A DNA stretch of 63,737 nt. It comes from Rhodothermales bacterium. Its GTDB lineage: Bacteria > Bacteroidota > Rhodothermia > Rhodothermales > UBA10348. Shown here piece after piece: positions 11,882 to 19,884 of this stretch (position 1 is the first letter of the stretch; every line of letters begins with the position of its first letter). The position numbers and the translations under genes were made by a program. The stretch is from positions 1 through 63,737 of the forward strand of contig JANJTM010000053.1 of NCBI GenBank assembly GCA_024711125.1, given 5' to 3'. The notes under the pieces are model-generated. The model did not search any database. It was not told the origin of the DNA and saw only the letters and a list, made by a program, of their open reading frames with translations.

Positions 11882-12669
11882 AAATCGCGGGTCACGAACG
11901 CCTTTCGCGCCGCGAGCCACGGCGCCAGCGTCCAGAGCCCCAGGGCCGCCACCGACACGGAGAGGCCCGCCACCGATCCGAAAAACCGCGAGAAGACCGC
12001 GCCGGTGTACCCCATGAGCGCGGCGGCATCCAGGAGCATGAGCAGGAGCACGCGGGCGAGGTCGACCGGGTTCAGGAAGACGGCGACCAGCATCGGGCGC
12101 TCCAGCGGGTACTGGGCGAAGGCGGTGACGACGAGCAGCACGACCGCGTCGAACGCCAGCGCGAACCCGATCCAGGTCACGAGCGCCAGCCCGATACCCT
12201 TCACGCGGTCGGCCTGGCGTACCGCCACGAGGAACGCGACGGCGGTGAAGACGAGCGTCAGCGCCACGCCGCAGCCCACGAGTGCCGCGACACGCACCCC
12301 GGTCTCGCCCCCCAGCGCCCCGTGCACGAGGAACGGCACGAGGATGCCCGCCGCGAACGTGACCGCGAGCGGAACGGCAAGCCCCAGGTAGAGTCCGCCG
12401 AAGAGCGCGCTGCGCCTCACCGGCTGCGTGAGGAGCGTCAGGACGAAATCCCGTGCGTCGTAGAGTCGCATGACCCCGAAAACGAGGCTCACCAGCGGTA
12501 CGAGCAGCAGCACGACGTTCACGAGGCCGACGACAGCCTTGACCGATGCACCGCCCGTCAGCAGCATTCCCTCGGTCACCGCGAGGTAGGCGAGGAAATG
12601 AAGGACGATCCAGCGGCTGCGCAGGGCGTCCCGGGCCTGGTAGAGGGCGATCCGTTGCGTGGTGTTCAT
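11878..12669 (-). CDS. nosY: NosY-type ABC transporter permease
   Basis: A 263-residue integral membrane protein with about six hydrophobic segments. These include YLAVTEGMLL, GLVNVVLLLVPLVSLVFGV, FAAGILVPFLVHG, LTLVFTAVAFLVAV, FALAFDAVVLLVVTAFA and a C-terminal pair. It matches the ABC-2 permease partner of NosF, which together with NosD supports maturation of the CuZ sulfide-bridged copper centre of nitrous oxide reductase. The start overlaps the nosF stop by 4 bases (ATGA type), showing coupled translation. It is the last gene of the nos operon. Confidence 0.9.
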   Translation of the reverse strand: MNTTQRIALYQARDALRSRWIVLHFLAYLAVTEGMLLTGGASVKAVVGLVNVVLLLVPLVSLVFGVMRLYDARDFVLTLLTQPVRRSALFGGLYLGLAVPLAVTFAAGILVPFLVHGALGGETGVRVAALVGCGVALTLVFTAVAFLVAVRQADRVKGIGLALVTWIGFALAFDAVVLLVVTAFAQYPLERPMLVAVFLNPVDLARVLLLMLLDAAALMGYTGAVFSRFFGSVAGLSVSVAALGLWTLAPWLAARKAFVTRDF

Positions 12670-13412
12670 GCGGCCTCGCGGGAAATCAGGGTCGAAATGG
12701 CGCGTTCCAGGGCCCGTTGGCCGGTCTCGTCGCGCAGGCGGTCGAGCGTTCCGTCGAAGCGGATCCGTCCGTCGAGCAGGAAGAGCACCCGGTCGCAGAG
12801 CGCCTCGAGGTCGCTCATGACATGCGACGTGAGCAGGATGCCGGCGCCCCGGTCCTTCGAATGGCGAAGGTGATCCTTGAAGGCGGCTGCCGAAACCGGG
12901 TCGAGTCCCGCCGTCGGTTCGTCGAGCACGAGCAGGGTCGGATCGAAGAGGAACGCCACGGCAGCGCTCAGCTTCTGGCGCGTTCCGCCCGACAGGGTGC
13001 GAACAGGCTTGTCGAGCTCACCCTCGAGGCCGAGCAGCCGTCGGATGGACGGGTCCCCGGGCTCCTCGCCCCCACGCACCTCGCGGAGGAGGTCGATCAC
13101 CTCCCGACCCGTGAGATTGTCCGGAAAACTCGGGTTCTGCGGCATGTACCCTATGCGGCGCCGGTATTCGCCGTCCGGATCGACGGTACGCCCTTCGACC
13201 TCGATCCGGCCGCGATCGGCCCGTGACAGGCCGAGCAGGCACTTGATGAGGGTCGTCTTGCCCGCCCCGTTCGGACCCACGAGCGCGGTGATCTCGCCGC
13301 GATGCAGATCGACGTCCACCCCCGCAAGGACGCGGTGGTTGCCGAAGGACTTCTCGATGCCGTCCATCCGTACGAGCGGCGATTCGGCTTCGTGTGCAGG
13401 AACAAGCATCAT
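12666..13412 (-). CDS. nosF: NosF ABC transporter ATPase
   Basis: A 248-residue cytoplasmic ATPase energising NosY. Walker A is GPNGAGKTT at about residues 39-47, the Q-loop follows in YMPQNP, the signature is LSGGTRQKLS, and Walker B is TLLVLDEPTAGLDP. It overlaps nosD upstream by 4 bases and nosY downstream by 4 bases. The three genes therefore form a tightly coupled nosDFY unit needed for assembly of N2O reductase. Confidence 0.93.
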   Translation of the reverse strand: MMLVPAHEAESPLVRMDGIEKSFGNHRVLAGVDVDLHRGEITALVGPNGAGKTTLIKCLLGLSRADRGRIEVEGRTVDPDGEYRRRIGYMPQNPSFPDNLTGREVIDLLREVRGGEEPGDPSIRRLLGLEGELDKPVRTLSGGTRQKLSAAVAFLFDPTLLVLDEPTAGLDPVSAAAFKDHLRHSKDRGAGILLTSHVMSDLEALCDRVLFLLDGRIRFDGTLDRLRDETGQRALERAISTLISREAA

Positions 13413-14695
13413 GGCCGTTCGATTCGTTGCGCAAGCGGGGTGCGTGGGTCCGATCGCGTGGCGTGTACCGCCGGCTCGGTCATCAGCGGAGCTTCGTCGA
13501 CCAGGTTGTCCGGGGTCAGGACGGGCAGAAACCGCTCGGCCACGTCGAGAGCGTCGACGAGCACCGAACGAAGCAGCATGAGCGCGGGCTCGTTGCGTTC
13601 GACGAGCAGCGAGAAGAGACGCACCGGGCGGAACGGCACGTCGCCCGTCCCGTCGCGGTCCAGGTCGTACCCGCGGTAGCGGTCCCAGAAATTGCCCTCG
13701 AAACGGCTGTAGGCGCGCCGCGAATTGGTCGCCACGTCGAACGTATTGTTGCGGAAGACATTGCGTTCGAAGCGGTTGTCGCCGGCATTCGCCATGAGCT
13801 TGACGGCCCAGCCGTTTCCGTCGAACGCATTGCGCTGGAAGCGGCTGCGGTCGGTTCCCTCGACGAGGAGCGCCACGGAGTTGGCCTCGAACCGGTTGTC
13901 TTCCACGACGGCATCCTTCAGCTCCTTGAGCAGCAGCCCGTAGGCCGACGGTCCCCAGGCCCCGGCAAACCGGTTCCGTCGCATCTCGATCTCGTGGGCA
14001 TACATCACGGCCACGCCGGCCGCGTTGGACTCAAAACGGTTGTCCTCGTACCGACAGCGGTCCGAGAACATGAAATGGAGCCCGTATCGCAGGTTTCGGC
14101 GGGACGTGTTGCCCATGACCAGCGCGTCGGTCGTGAACTCCAGGTAGATGCCGTCCCGGAAGCCTTCCATGCGGTTGTTCCTCACCTCCAAGTCGGTCGA
14201 GTGCCAGGAATGCACGGCGTTTCCGCCGTCGGTCTCCTTTTCGGAATGCGAAACGAACGTGTTGTCCTCGACCACGCACCGGCGGCTTCGCGCCAGGTAG
14301 ATACCGAAGAAGACGTCGTCGAACCGGTTGTCCACGATGCGGCATCCGGATGCCTCCTTCACGCGGATGGCGGCCCGATCTTCCACGAACGACCTCCGGA
14401 CGCCGCGAAACGCGAGGCCCCGGACCTCGACGTCGTCAGACTCGATTCGCAGCAGCTCGTGATCGCCCGATCCGCCGTCGAGAACCGGTCTCCCCGAACC
14501 GAGGATGACGAGCGGCTTGTCGATGACCACGGTGGGCCAGGCATACACGCCTGCGGGCACCCGCACCGTATCCCCGGGCTGGGCCGTGGCGACGGCGGCC
14601 ACGAGGTCGAAGACCTGCCGGGCGCACGCGTCCGTGGGGACAGCGCATACGATCGACGCCAGGAGGGACAGTATCGGGAAGACCGAACGGGGCAC
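13409..14695 (-). CDS. nosD: NosD periplasmic copper-site maturation protein
   Basis: A 428-residue right-handed beta-helix protein of the NosD/CASH family. It begins with a signal peptide (PILSLLASIVCAVPTDACA). Repeated parallel beta-helix rungs follow, such as DNRFDDVFFGIYLARS, RNNRMEGFRDGIYLEF and SDRCRYEDNRFESNAAGVAV. The GTG at 14693-14695 is chosen because no in-frame ATG precedes the signal peptide and it starts 8 bases after the upstream stop. The upstream in-frame extension is antisense to the NosL gene and was rejected. NosD works with NosFY in forming the CuZ centre. Confidence 0.9.
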   Translation of the reverse strand: MPRSVFPILSLLASIVCAVPTDACARQVFDLVAAVATAQPGDTVRVPAGVYAWPTVVIDKPLVILGSGRPVLDGGSGDHELLRIESDDVEVRGLAFRGVRRSFVEDRAAIRVKEASGCRIVDNRFDDVFFGIYLARSRRCVVEDNTFVSHSEKETDGGNAVHSWHSTDLEVRNNRMEGFRDGIYLEFTTDALVMGNTSRRNLRYGLHFMFSDRCRYEDNRFESNAAGVAVMYAHEIEMRRNRFAGAWGPSAYGLLLKELKDAVVEDNRFEANSVALLVEGTDRSRFQRNAFDGNGWAVKLMANAGDNRFERNVFRNNTFDVATNSRRAYSRFEGNFWDRYRGYDLDRDGTGDVPFRPVRLFSLLVERNEPALMLLRSVLVDALDVAERFLPVLTPDNLVDEAPLMTEPAVHATRSDPRTPLAQRIERP

Positions 14696-14703
14696 GGCAG
14701 CGC

Positions 14704-15738
14704 TCAGTGGTGGGAACCGGAATTCGCGGAGGAAGCCGACAGGAGGGCAAGCGTACCCTCCCAGTCCAAACGCTGCACCTCGGCCCAGGCGTCGGGAATC
14801 GGCGCGCCGGCGCGAACCGCCGCGAGGCCTCCACCCATGGGCGAGGAGATGGCCGCCCCGTACAGGATATCGGCCTCGTTCGCGGGCACGACCGTGCCCG
14901 GTTCGTCGAAGAGGCTTACCCAGACGCCGTGGACGGCGTCCGGCTCCACCAGGTCGGCCTGCAGGTAGCGGCCCATGCATTCGATGGAGTCGAACTTGAG
15001 CACCTTGCCCGTATTCAGCACGACCTGTCCGGCGAAGCGCTCGTCGCTGATCGACATGCGGCAGAATTCGTCCCGGTCGATACCGAATCGGAACGGCTCC
15101 GGTGCCGGTGTGCAGCCTGCAAGGACCGCCAGCGCGAGGACGGCGGCAACCGGGGCGCCGGACGCACGACGGCGCAGCGACTGCCGTGACAGCAGCACAC
15201 CCACGCCGGCGGCCAGCATGGTCGTCCACCCGCCGATGTCGGGCCAGGAGTGCGCCGTGAAGTTCAGCAGTTTCTTGGACCCGATGAGCGGCGGCTGGTA
15301 GCTCATGCCGGGGACCTTGATGGCCGCGTGTTCGAGGTCGAGGTCATGGCCGTAGTCGTACTCCCACAGCCAGAAATCGACCAGGCCGGCGACCGCGAGC
15401 ACGAGGAAGATCCCTGTCCAGGCATACAGGAGGCCCGGTTTCCCGGAAGCGGCCGCCACGAGACCGAATGCGATCAGGAAGGCGATCGCCCACGGCATGA
15501 TGCGCAGCTCCGGGATCGCGTCCGGCTCGATGCGCTTCATGCCGATGTAGTGGTTCAGGTTGTTGATGTTGTTGAGGTCCTGGGGCTTCTGCCCCTTGAC
15601 CGTGTTCAGCATGATGCGCAGGCCGAGTCCTTCGGGATACTGCGGAGCCTCGAGCTCGATACGCCACAGCGGGGTGAAATACGTCACCACCAGCGACAGC
15701 GAAACGACGGCGAGGAGAATGCGGGAGCGCGTGGTCAT
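14704..15738 (-). CDS. nosL: Membrane protein fused to a NosL copper chaperone domain
   Basis: A 344-residue protein with two parts. Residues 1-200 contain about four membrane segments (LAVVSLSLVVTYFTPLW, IAFLIAFGLVAAAS, YAWTGIFLVLAVAGLVDF, MLAAGVGVLL) and resemble the membrane protein found between nosZ and nosD in Bacteroidota. Residues 205-344 are NosL: a lipobox-like LAGC at 206-209, then RDEFCRMSISDERF with the Cys-x-Met copper-binding pair at about 226-228, and FDSIECMGRY. The two are in one frame with no stop. Internal ATG and GTG codons around residues 174-181 precede a plausible signal peptide, so NosL may also be made separately. NosL delivers copper to NosZ. Confidence 0.85.
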   Translation of the reverse strand: MTTRSRILLAVVSLSLVVTYFTPLWRIELEAPQYPEGLGLRIMLNTVKGQKPQDLNNINNLNHYIGMKRIEPDAIPELRIMPWAIAFLIAFGLVAAASGKPGLLYAWTGIFLVLAVAGLVDFWLWEYDYGHDLDLEHAAIKVPGMSYQPPLIGSKKLLNFTAHSWPDIGGWTTMLAAGVGVLLSRQSLRRRASGAPVAAVLALAVLAGCTPAPEPFRFGIDRDEFCRMSISDERFAGQVVLNTGKVLKFDSIECMGRYLQADLVEPDAVHGVWVSLFDEPGTVVPANEADILYGAAISSPMGGGLAAVRAGAPIPDAWAEVQRLDWEGTLALLSASSANSGSHH

Positions 15739-15808
15739 GGTACGTGCCGCCTGCGGGGCGGCGAGGGTCCGGGGCACGCCGCGCGGCCTGCCCCGGACCC
15801 GCCTGTTG

Positions 15809-17764
15809 TCAGTTTCCGCCCGTGGAAAACGAGATCGGGACGTTCGAACCCTTCGGGGAGACCCGCAGGTATCCCTGCATCTCCTGGTGGAGGGCCGAAC
15901 AGAAGTCGGTGCAGTAGAAGGGGTACACGCCCGGCCGGTCGGCCTTCCAGACGATCGTGCGCGTGTCGCCCGGCATGACGAGCAGTTCCGACGTGTTGGC
16001 GCCCGTGATCGCGAACCCGTGCGGCACGTCCCAGTCCTGCTCGAGGTTGGTGACGTGGAAGTGCACCTCGTCGCCGACCTGGATGCCCTCGATGTTGTCC
16101 GGCTTGAAGTGCGAGCGGATCGACGACATGTAGACGTGGACCACGCCCCCCTCCCGCTCGACGCGGGCTTCGGCCTCGCTGCGGATGGCGTACGGGTTGC
16201 CGTTCTCCTGCAACTGGAAGAACTTGACCTCGCGTCCCATCACGAGGTCGGCCGCAATAGCCTGCGCGTAATGCGGCTCGCCCATCGTCGGAAAGTCGAG
16301 CAGCAGTTTCATCTTGTCGCCCGAGATGTCGATGAGCTGCGCCGAATGCGCCAGCTCCGGCCCGGTGGGCAGGTAGCGATCCTTCGTGATCTTGTTCATC
16401 GCCACGAGGTACTTGCCCCACGGCTGGCGGCTGTCCCCGCCCGGAATCATGAGGTGGCCGACCGAATAGTAGACGGGGATGCGGTCGACGACCTCCCAGG
16501 TTCCGAGCTTCCACTTGGTGACCTCGGACGAGAGGAAGTTGGTCGTATACGCGTTGCCCTTTCCGTCGAACTCGGTGTGGAGCGGCCCGAGACCGATGTT
16601 CTCCACCTCGGCCGCGATCACTGCGTCGTAGCGGATGACCGGGATTCCGTCGACCGTGCTTTCGAAGGCCTGGTCGGCTATCGCCTGCTTCATCTTCGTG
16701 AACGAGTGGACCGGGAGCGCGGTCGCCAGCTTGCCGCCCGCGACGATGTATTCGCCCGACGGGTCGACGTCCACGCCGTGCGGCGACTTCGGCGTGGGCA
16801 GGAAGTAGACCAGGCCTTCGCAATCCTCGGGGAAGAGCACCTTGACGCCCTCCTTTACCGTGGAGACACCGACACGGGCCTCGTTCATGTGGTTGTGATA
16901 GTACCGGCCCGGGAAGTCGCGGGCCTTGCCCTCGGCCACGCACGCTTCGCCCCGCTGCCAGTTGACCGCGGCGACGAAGTCCTTGTCGGCCTGGGAGGCG
17001 TTCACTTCGAGCAGCGTATTCGCCTGCTCGGTGTTGTAGGTCGAGAAGAATACCCAACCGTGCGAGGGTCCCTTGCCCGCATGCGACACGTCGTAGTCGA
17101 AGCCGGGCATCATGATCTGGAACGCCACGTCCATTTCGCCCGGGCGGTCGGCGCGCACGAAGGAAATCGTGCCCTTGAACTGCGCCTTGTACTCGGAAAT
17201 CGAGATGTCGGCCTGCGGAATCGGCACCGAGAAGCGCGTCGAGGCGACGATGTACTCCGAGTTTTCCGTGATGAAGGGCGATGCGTGGTTGCCCGCCGAA
17301 TTCGGAATCTCGAGGATCTCTTCGGTCTCGAAGCTCCCGAGATCCACCCGGGCGACGCGCGGCGTGTTGTTGCCGTTGATGAAGACCCACCGCCCGTCCG
17401 GCACGCCGGCCGTCTGGGACAACTGGGGATGGTGCGCGTCGTCCCACGGGATGAACCCGTAGGTCGTCTGCAGCATGGGCTTGGTTTCCTCGGAATACCC
17501 GTACCCGTTCTCGGGGAACTGGGAGAAGACGGCGACCGTCTTCAGGAGGCGTCCCGAAGGCAGGCCCATGACGGTCAACTGCCCCGAGTAACCGCCCGAC
17601 ATGAAGGCGTAGAATTCGTCGTACGTGCCGGGCGCCACGTACACGGCCTGCGCGGCGTCGGCCGTGCCCGACGCGTCCGGGGTGGAGCAGCCGTTGGCCA
17701 CGACGGCGATCACTGCGATCACCGAAGCGACAGCCAGCAGGTTCTTGAGGAGAGGACGTTTCAT
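15809..17764 (-). CDS. nosZ: Nitrous-oxide reductase, Sec-dependent (clade II)
   Basis: Copper enzyme reducing N2O to N2 as the last step of denitrification. The start at 17764 gives 651 residues with a Sec-type, lipoprotein-like signal (MKRPLLKNLLA, Cys in VVANGCS) and no twin arginine, which marks clade II (atypical) NosZ. The N-terminal seven-bladed propeller carries the CuZ histidines, for example in WDDAHHPQ. The C-terminal cupredoxin has the CuA motif C-x3-C-x3-H-x2-M in YCTDFCSALHQEMQ. It lies between a cytochrome c lipoprotein and the NosL fusion, and 26 bases separate it from the cytochrome gene. Confidence 0.97.
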   Translation of the reverse strand: MKRPLLKNLLAVASVIAVIAVVANGCSTPDASGTADAAQAVYVAPGTYDEFYAFMSGGYSGQLTVMGLPSGRLLKTVAVFSQFPENGYGYSEETKPMLQTTYGFIPWDDAHHPQLSQTAGVPDGRWVFINGNNTPRVARVDLGSFETEEILEIPNSAGNHASPFITENSEYIVASTRFSVPIPQADISISEYKAQFKGTISFVRADRPGEMDVAFQIMMPGFDYDVSHAGKGPSHGWVFFSTYNTEQANTLLEVNASQADKDFVAAVNWQRGEACVAEGKARDFPGRYYHNHMNEARVGVSTVKEGVKVLFPEDCEGLVYFLPTPKSPHGVDVDPSGEYIVAGGKLATALPVHSFTKMKQAIADQAFESTVDGIPVIRYDAVIAAEVENIGLGPLHTEFDGKGNAYTTNFLSSEVTKWKLGTWEVVDRIPVYYSVGHLMIPGGDSRQPWGKYLVAMNKITKDRYLPTGPELAHSAQLIDISGDKMKLLLDFPTMGEPHYAQAIAADLVMGREVKFFQLQENGNPYAIRSEAEARVEREGGVVHVYMSSIRSHFKPDNIEGIQVGDEVHFHVTNLEQDWDVPHGFAITGANTSELLVMPGDTRTIVWKADRPGVYPFYCTDFCSALHQEMQGYLRVSPKGSNVPISFSTGGN

Positions 17765-17790
17765 GGTGTTCTGCGGAGTTGAGTGGGGAT

Positions 17791-18237
17791 TCACTGTGCC
17801 GGGGCCTGCGTGCGGAGGTACTCGAGTACGGCCCGCGCTTCTTCCTCGGTCAGGTTCTGGTTGGCCATCGGGGTCATGAATTCGGCCAGGAGCTTCTTCG
17901 CCTCGGGATGGCGCTTGATCATCTCTTCCGGGTTCAGGATCATGTTCATGACGAAGGCCGGGGTCCGCCGCACGGTCACGTCGCCGAGAGCGGGGCCGAC
18001 GTAGCGCTCGGTCATCTTGTGGCATGCCGAGCACTTGACGGTGAAGAGTTCCTCACCGGCGGCTGCCAGCGCCGCATCGACGGGACCGAGCGTGATCGAG
18101 CGGACCGGTCCGATGCCGTCGGCGATCTGCCCGGGGGTCAGGGCGTCAGGGTCGGCAGACGTCGCGGTTTGCTCCTGGGAACCTCCGCACGCAGCCAGGG
18201 CGAGCGCGAGAAGCGAGGCGAAAAGGATGTTCTTCAT
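17791..18237 (-). CDS. Monohaem cytochrome c lipoprotein of the nos operon
   Basis: A 148-residue lipoprotein with signal peptide MKNILFASLLALALAACGG (lipobox Cys17). A single class I cytochrome c domain carries the haem motif CSACH near residue 69 and a distal Met in EFMTPMANQNL. Cytochromes at this position in clade II nos clusters are taken as the electron donor to NosZ, and that is the most likely role here. It is the second gene of the operon, 41 bases after rrf2-2. Confidence 0.9.
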   Translation of the reverse strand: MKNILFASLLALALAACGGSQEQTATSADPDALTPGQIADGIGPVRSITLGPVDAALAAAGEELFTVKCSACHKMTERYVGPALGDVTVRRTPAFVMNMILNPEEMIKRHPEAKKLLAEFMTPMANQNLTEEEARAVLEYLRTQAPAQ

Positions 18238-18278
18238 GGTCTTGGGGTAGGTGGATATGCAGGTCCGCCATCCGGCGG

Positions 18279-18722
18279 TCAGTGTTCCGGGTCGAGCGAC
18301 GACAGGCGCAGGGACTCGGTGTCGAGACGTGCCGCCAGCGCGCCCACGGTCGTGTCATCCAGCAAGCGCGACACGTTGGCCCGCACCGCAGACCACGCGT
18401 CGTGCATCGGGCAGGGCCGATTCTCGCCGCAGCCGGGCAGACCGAGCACGCAGCACTCGACGGGCGTGGAGCCGTCAATGGCCCGGACGACGTCCCGCAC
18501 GTGGATCTGCATGGGGTCGCGGGCCAGGGCGACACCGCCGTTGGGCCCCCGGTACGATTTCACGAGCCCGGCCCGGGCCAGCGGGCCCACGGTCTTTGCG
18601 AGAAAATGCGCCGACAGGCCGAGGCCGGCGGCCGCCTCGTGCACCGGCTCGAACCGTCCTCCCTCGCCGTGCGCGAGGTGAACGAGGAGCAGGATTCCGT
18701 ATTGGCAGGCCCGGCTGAGCAT
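18279..18722 (-). CDS. Rrf2-family Fe-S transcriptional regulator, copy 2 (first gene of nos operon)
   Basis: A 147-residue paralogue of the regulator at 11438, identical in length. It has the same winged helix (YGILLLVHLAHG, AAGLGLSAHFLAKTVGPLARAG, YRGPNGGVALARD) and the cysteine cluster ECCVLGLPGCGENRPCPMH. The C-x6-C-x5-C-x2-H spacing is shared, with one extra adjacent Cys. The ATG at 18720-18722 is chosen because it fits the family and lies just downstream of a clear promoter and dyad. Being first in the operon, it is likely an autoregulated repressor or sensor for nos expression, probably responding to NO or redox state through an Fe-S cluster. Confidence 0.88.
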   Translation of the reverse strand: MLSRACQYGILLLVHLAHGEGGRFEPVHEAAAGLGLSAHFLAKTVGPLARAGLVKSYRGPNGGVALARDPMQIHVRDVVRAIDGSTPVECCVLGLPGCGENRPCPMHDAWSAVRANVSRLLDDTTVGALAARLDTESLRLSSLDPEH

Positions 18723-18735
18723 TATTGCTGTTTTG

Positions 18736-18780
18736 AGACTCGTTTGTCTAGAATGTAGCATCGCGTGCCGCGACGAACAA
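18736..18780 (-). promoter_or_regulatory. nos operon promoter with operator dyad
   Basis: On the minus strand TTGTTC (18780-18775), a 17-base spacer and TACATT (18757-18752) form a near-consensus promoter. A dyad AGAC-N6-GTCT (18736-18749) lies immediately downstream of the -10 box, over the expected transcription start, the classic place for a repressor. On the plus strand it contains GTTTGTC (18742-18748), also present at the rrf2-1 promoter. Confidence 0.55.
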
Positions 18781-18866
18781 GTCACGGGCCCCACATTCAG
18801 GATTCCTTCATCCGAATTGTCACCGCGGGGCGGACCGTATCTTCCCCGCCACACGAGATTCGAACC

Positions 18867-19361
18867 ATGCAGACGCACGCTCACCGGGACCGGATCGTCC
18901 CACGCATTCTCCTATCTGCGTCCGTCGCGCTGTTCGGTTCGGCCGGTTGCGCAACGAAGATCGATCTCGACCCCGCGGACGAATTGCAGGCCGACATGGA
19001 GATCGGCTCCCTCATTCGCCAGGCCCAGGATGCGTGGAACACGGGCGACGCCGAAGCCTGGACCGCGCTGTTCGCCGACGAATTCGTGTACCTGCCTCCC
19101 GGCGCACCGGCTGTCCGTGACCCCGATTCCCTCGCCGCCGCATTCGTTTCCCGGCTCGACGATCGCCGTTGGGAGGTCATGGTCCTTCCGGAGGACTTCG
19201 AGGTCGACCGTGACCGCGCGGTAGCCCATCTCGAAGTCCGCGGCTTCTCGGTGGGGGCCGCGGGCGACTCGACCGTCGTGGACGGGAAGCAGCTCGCCGT
19301 GTTCGACCGCACGCCCTTCGGTTGGCGCATCGCGATGCTCATGGCCAACGAGAACCGCTGA
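18867..19361 (+). CDS. Lipoprotein with SnoaL/DUF4440-like (NTF2-fold) domain
   Basis: A 164-residue predicted lipoprotein. The signal peptide ends in FGSAGC. The mature domain has the typical NTF2-like start IRQAQDAWNTGDAEAWTALFADEFVYLPPG and a last strand GWRIAMLMANENR, as in DUF4440/SnoaL proteins with ketosteroid-isomerase fold. Many such proteins have no known substrate. The ATG at 18867 places the signal peptide at the N-terminus; a longer reading from 18765 would run across the divergent rrf2-2 promoter region. Confidence 0.75.
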   Translation: MQTHAHRDRIVPRILLSASVALFGSAGCATKIDLDPADELQADMEIGSLIRQAQDAWNTGDAEAWTALFADEFVYLPPGAPAVRDPDSLAAAFVSRLDDRRWEVMVLPEDFEVDRDRAVAHLEVRGFSVGAAGDSTVVDGKQLAVFDRTPFGWRIAMLMANENR

Positions 19362-19381
19362 GCGCGGGCGGGAACGCCCGT

Positions 19382-19456
19382 GCGGCGGCCGGCTCGAAGC
19401 CGACCGCCGCGTCGGGCCGAACCCGTACCCCGCCGGAACGACGCTTGCCCAAGCGT
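19382..19456. terminator. Two hairpins between convergent genes
   Basis: The first hairpin pairs 19382-19393 with 19399-19410 (11 of 12 positions plus one G-T pair, loop TCGAA). The second pairs ACGCTT (19441-19446) with AAGCGT (19451-19456). They lie between the 3' ends of two convergent genes and probably terminate transcription, although no long T-tract follows. Confidence 0.45.
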
Positions 19457-19470
19457 TCCCTGCCGGCCGT

Positions 19471-19884
19471 TCACCGTCTCGAACGCTCGTCGAGTTCCCT
19501 CGCGATCACCGCCAGTACACCCGCTTCGAAGGCAAGGAGCGCCAGCCCCCCGATCGCCAGTGCCGCGCGGGACCGCCCCTCGGGCGCCACGGCGCCCAGG
19601 GTCGCATCCCCGACACCCGCCAGCAGTCCGGCGGCGAGCACGAAGCCCGTGACACCGATCGTGACCAGGACGGCTCCGCGGGCGAAACGCAGTCCGGCCG
19701 CCGTTCCGGCGAGGACCCCCAGGCCGGCGGGCAGGAGGAGCAGCTGCGTGCCGAACTGCACGTCCCGCAGCACCAGCCACACCTTGACGGTTTCCACCAG
19801 ATCCACGGTTCCGAGCCCGACGAGAAGGAGCCCGACGGCGTATCGCATCACGCCGCGCATGGGAGAGGACAGGTTGTTCCTCAT
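19471..19884 (-). CDS. Small four-helix membrane protein, unknown function
   Basis: A 137-residue protein with about four membrane helices: YAVGLLLVGLGTVDLV, LLLLPAGLGVLAGTAA, VLVTIGVTGFVLAAGLLAG and LAIGGLALLAFEAGVLAVIA. I do not recognise a family. The ATG overlaps the stop of the upstream lipoprotein gene in a TGATG junction, so the two are translationally coupled and probably act together in the envelope. A longer in-frame reading from 19983 overlaps that gene fully and was rejected. Confidence 0.65.
   Translation of the reverse strand: MRNNLSSPMRGVMRYAVGLLLVGLGTVDLVETVKVWLVLRDVQFGTQLLLLPAGLGVLAGTAAGLRFARGAVLVTIGVTGFVLAAGLLAGVGDATLGAVAPEGRSRAALAIGGLALLAFEAGVLAVIARELDERSRR

Noticed and set aside
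14704-15229. N-terminal extension of nosD into the NosL gene
   Set aside because: The extension lacks a signal peptide and is an overlapping shadow of the NosL fusion gene. The GTG at 14695 fits the operon spacing.
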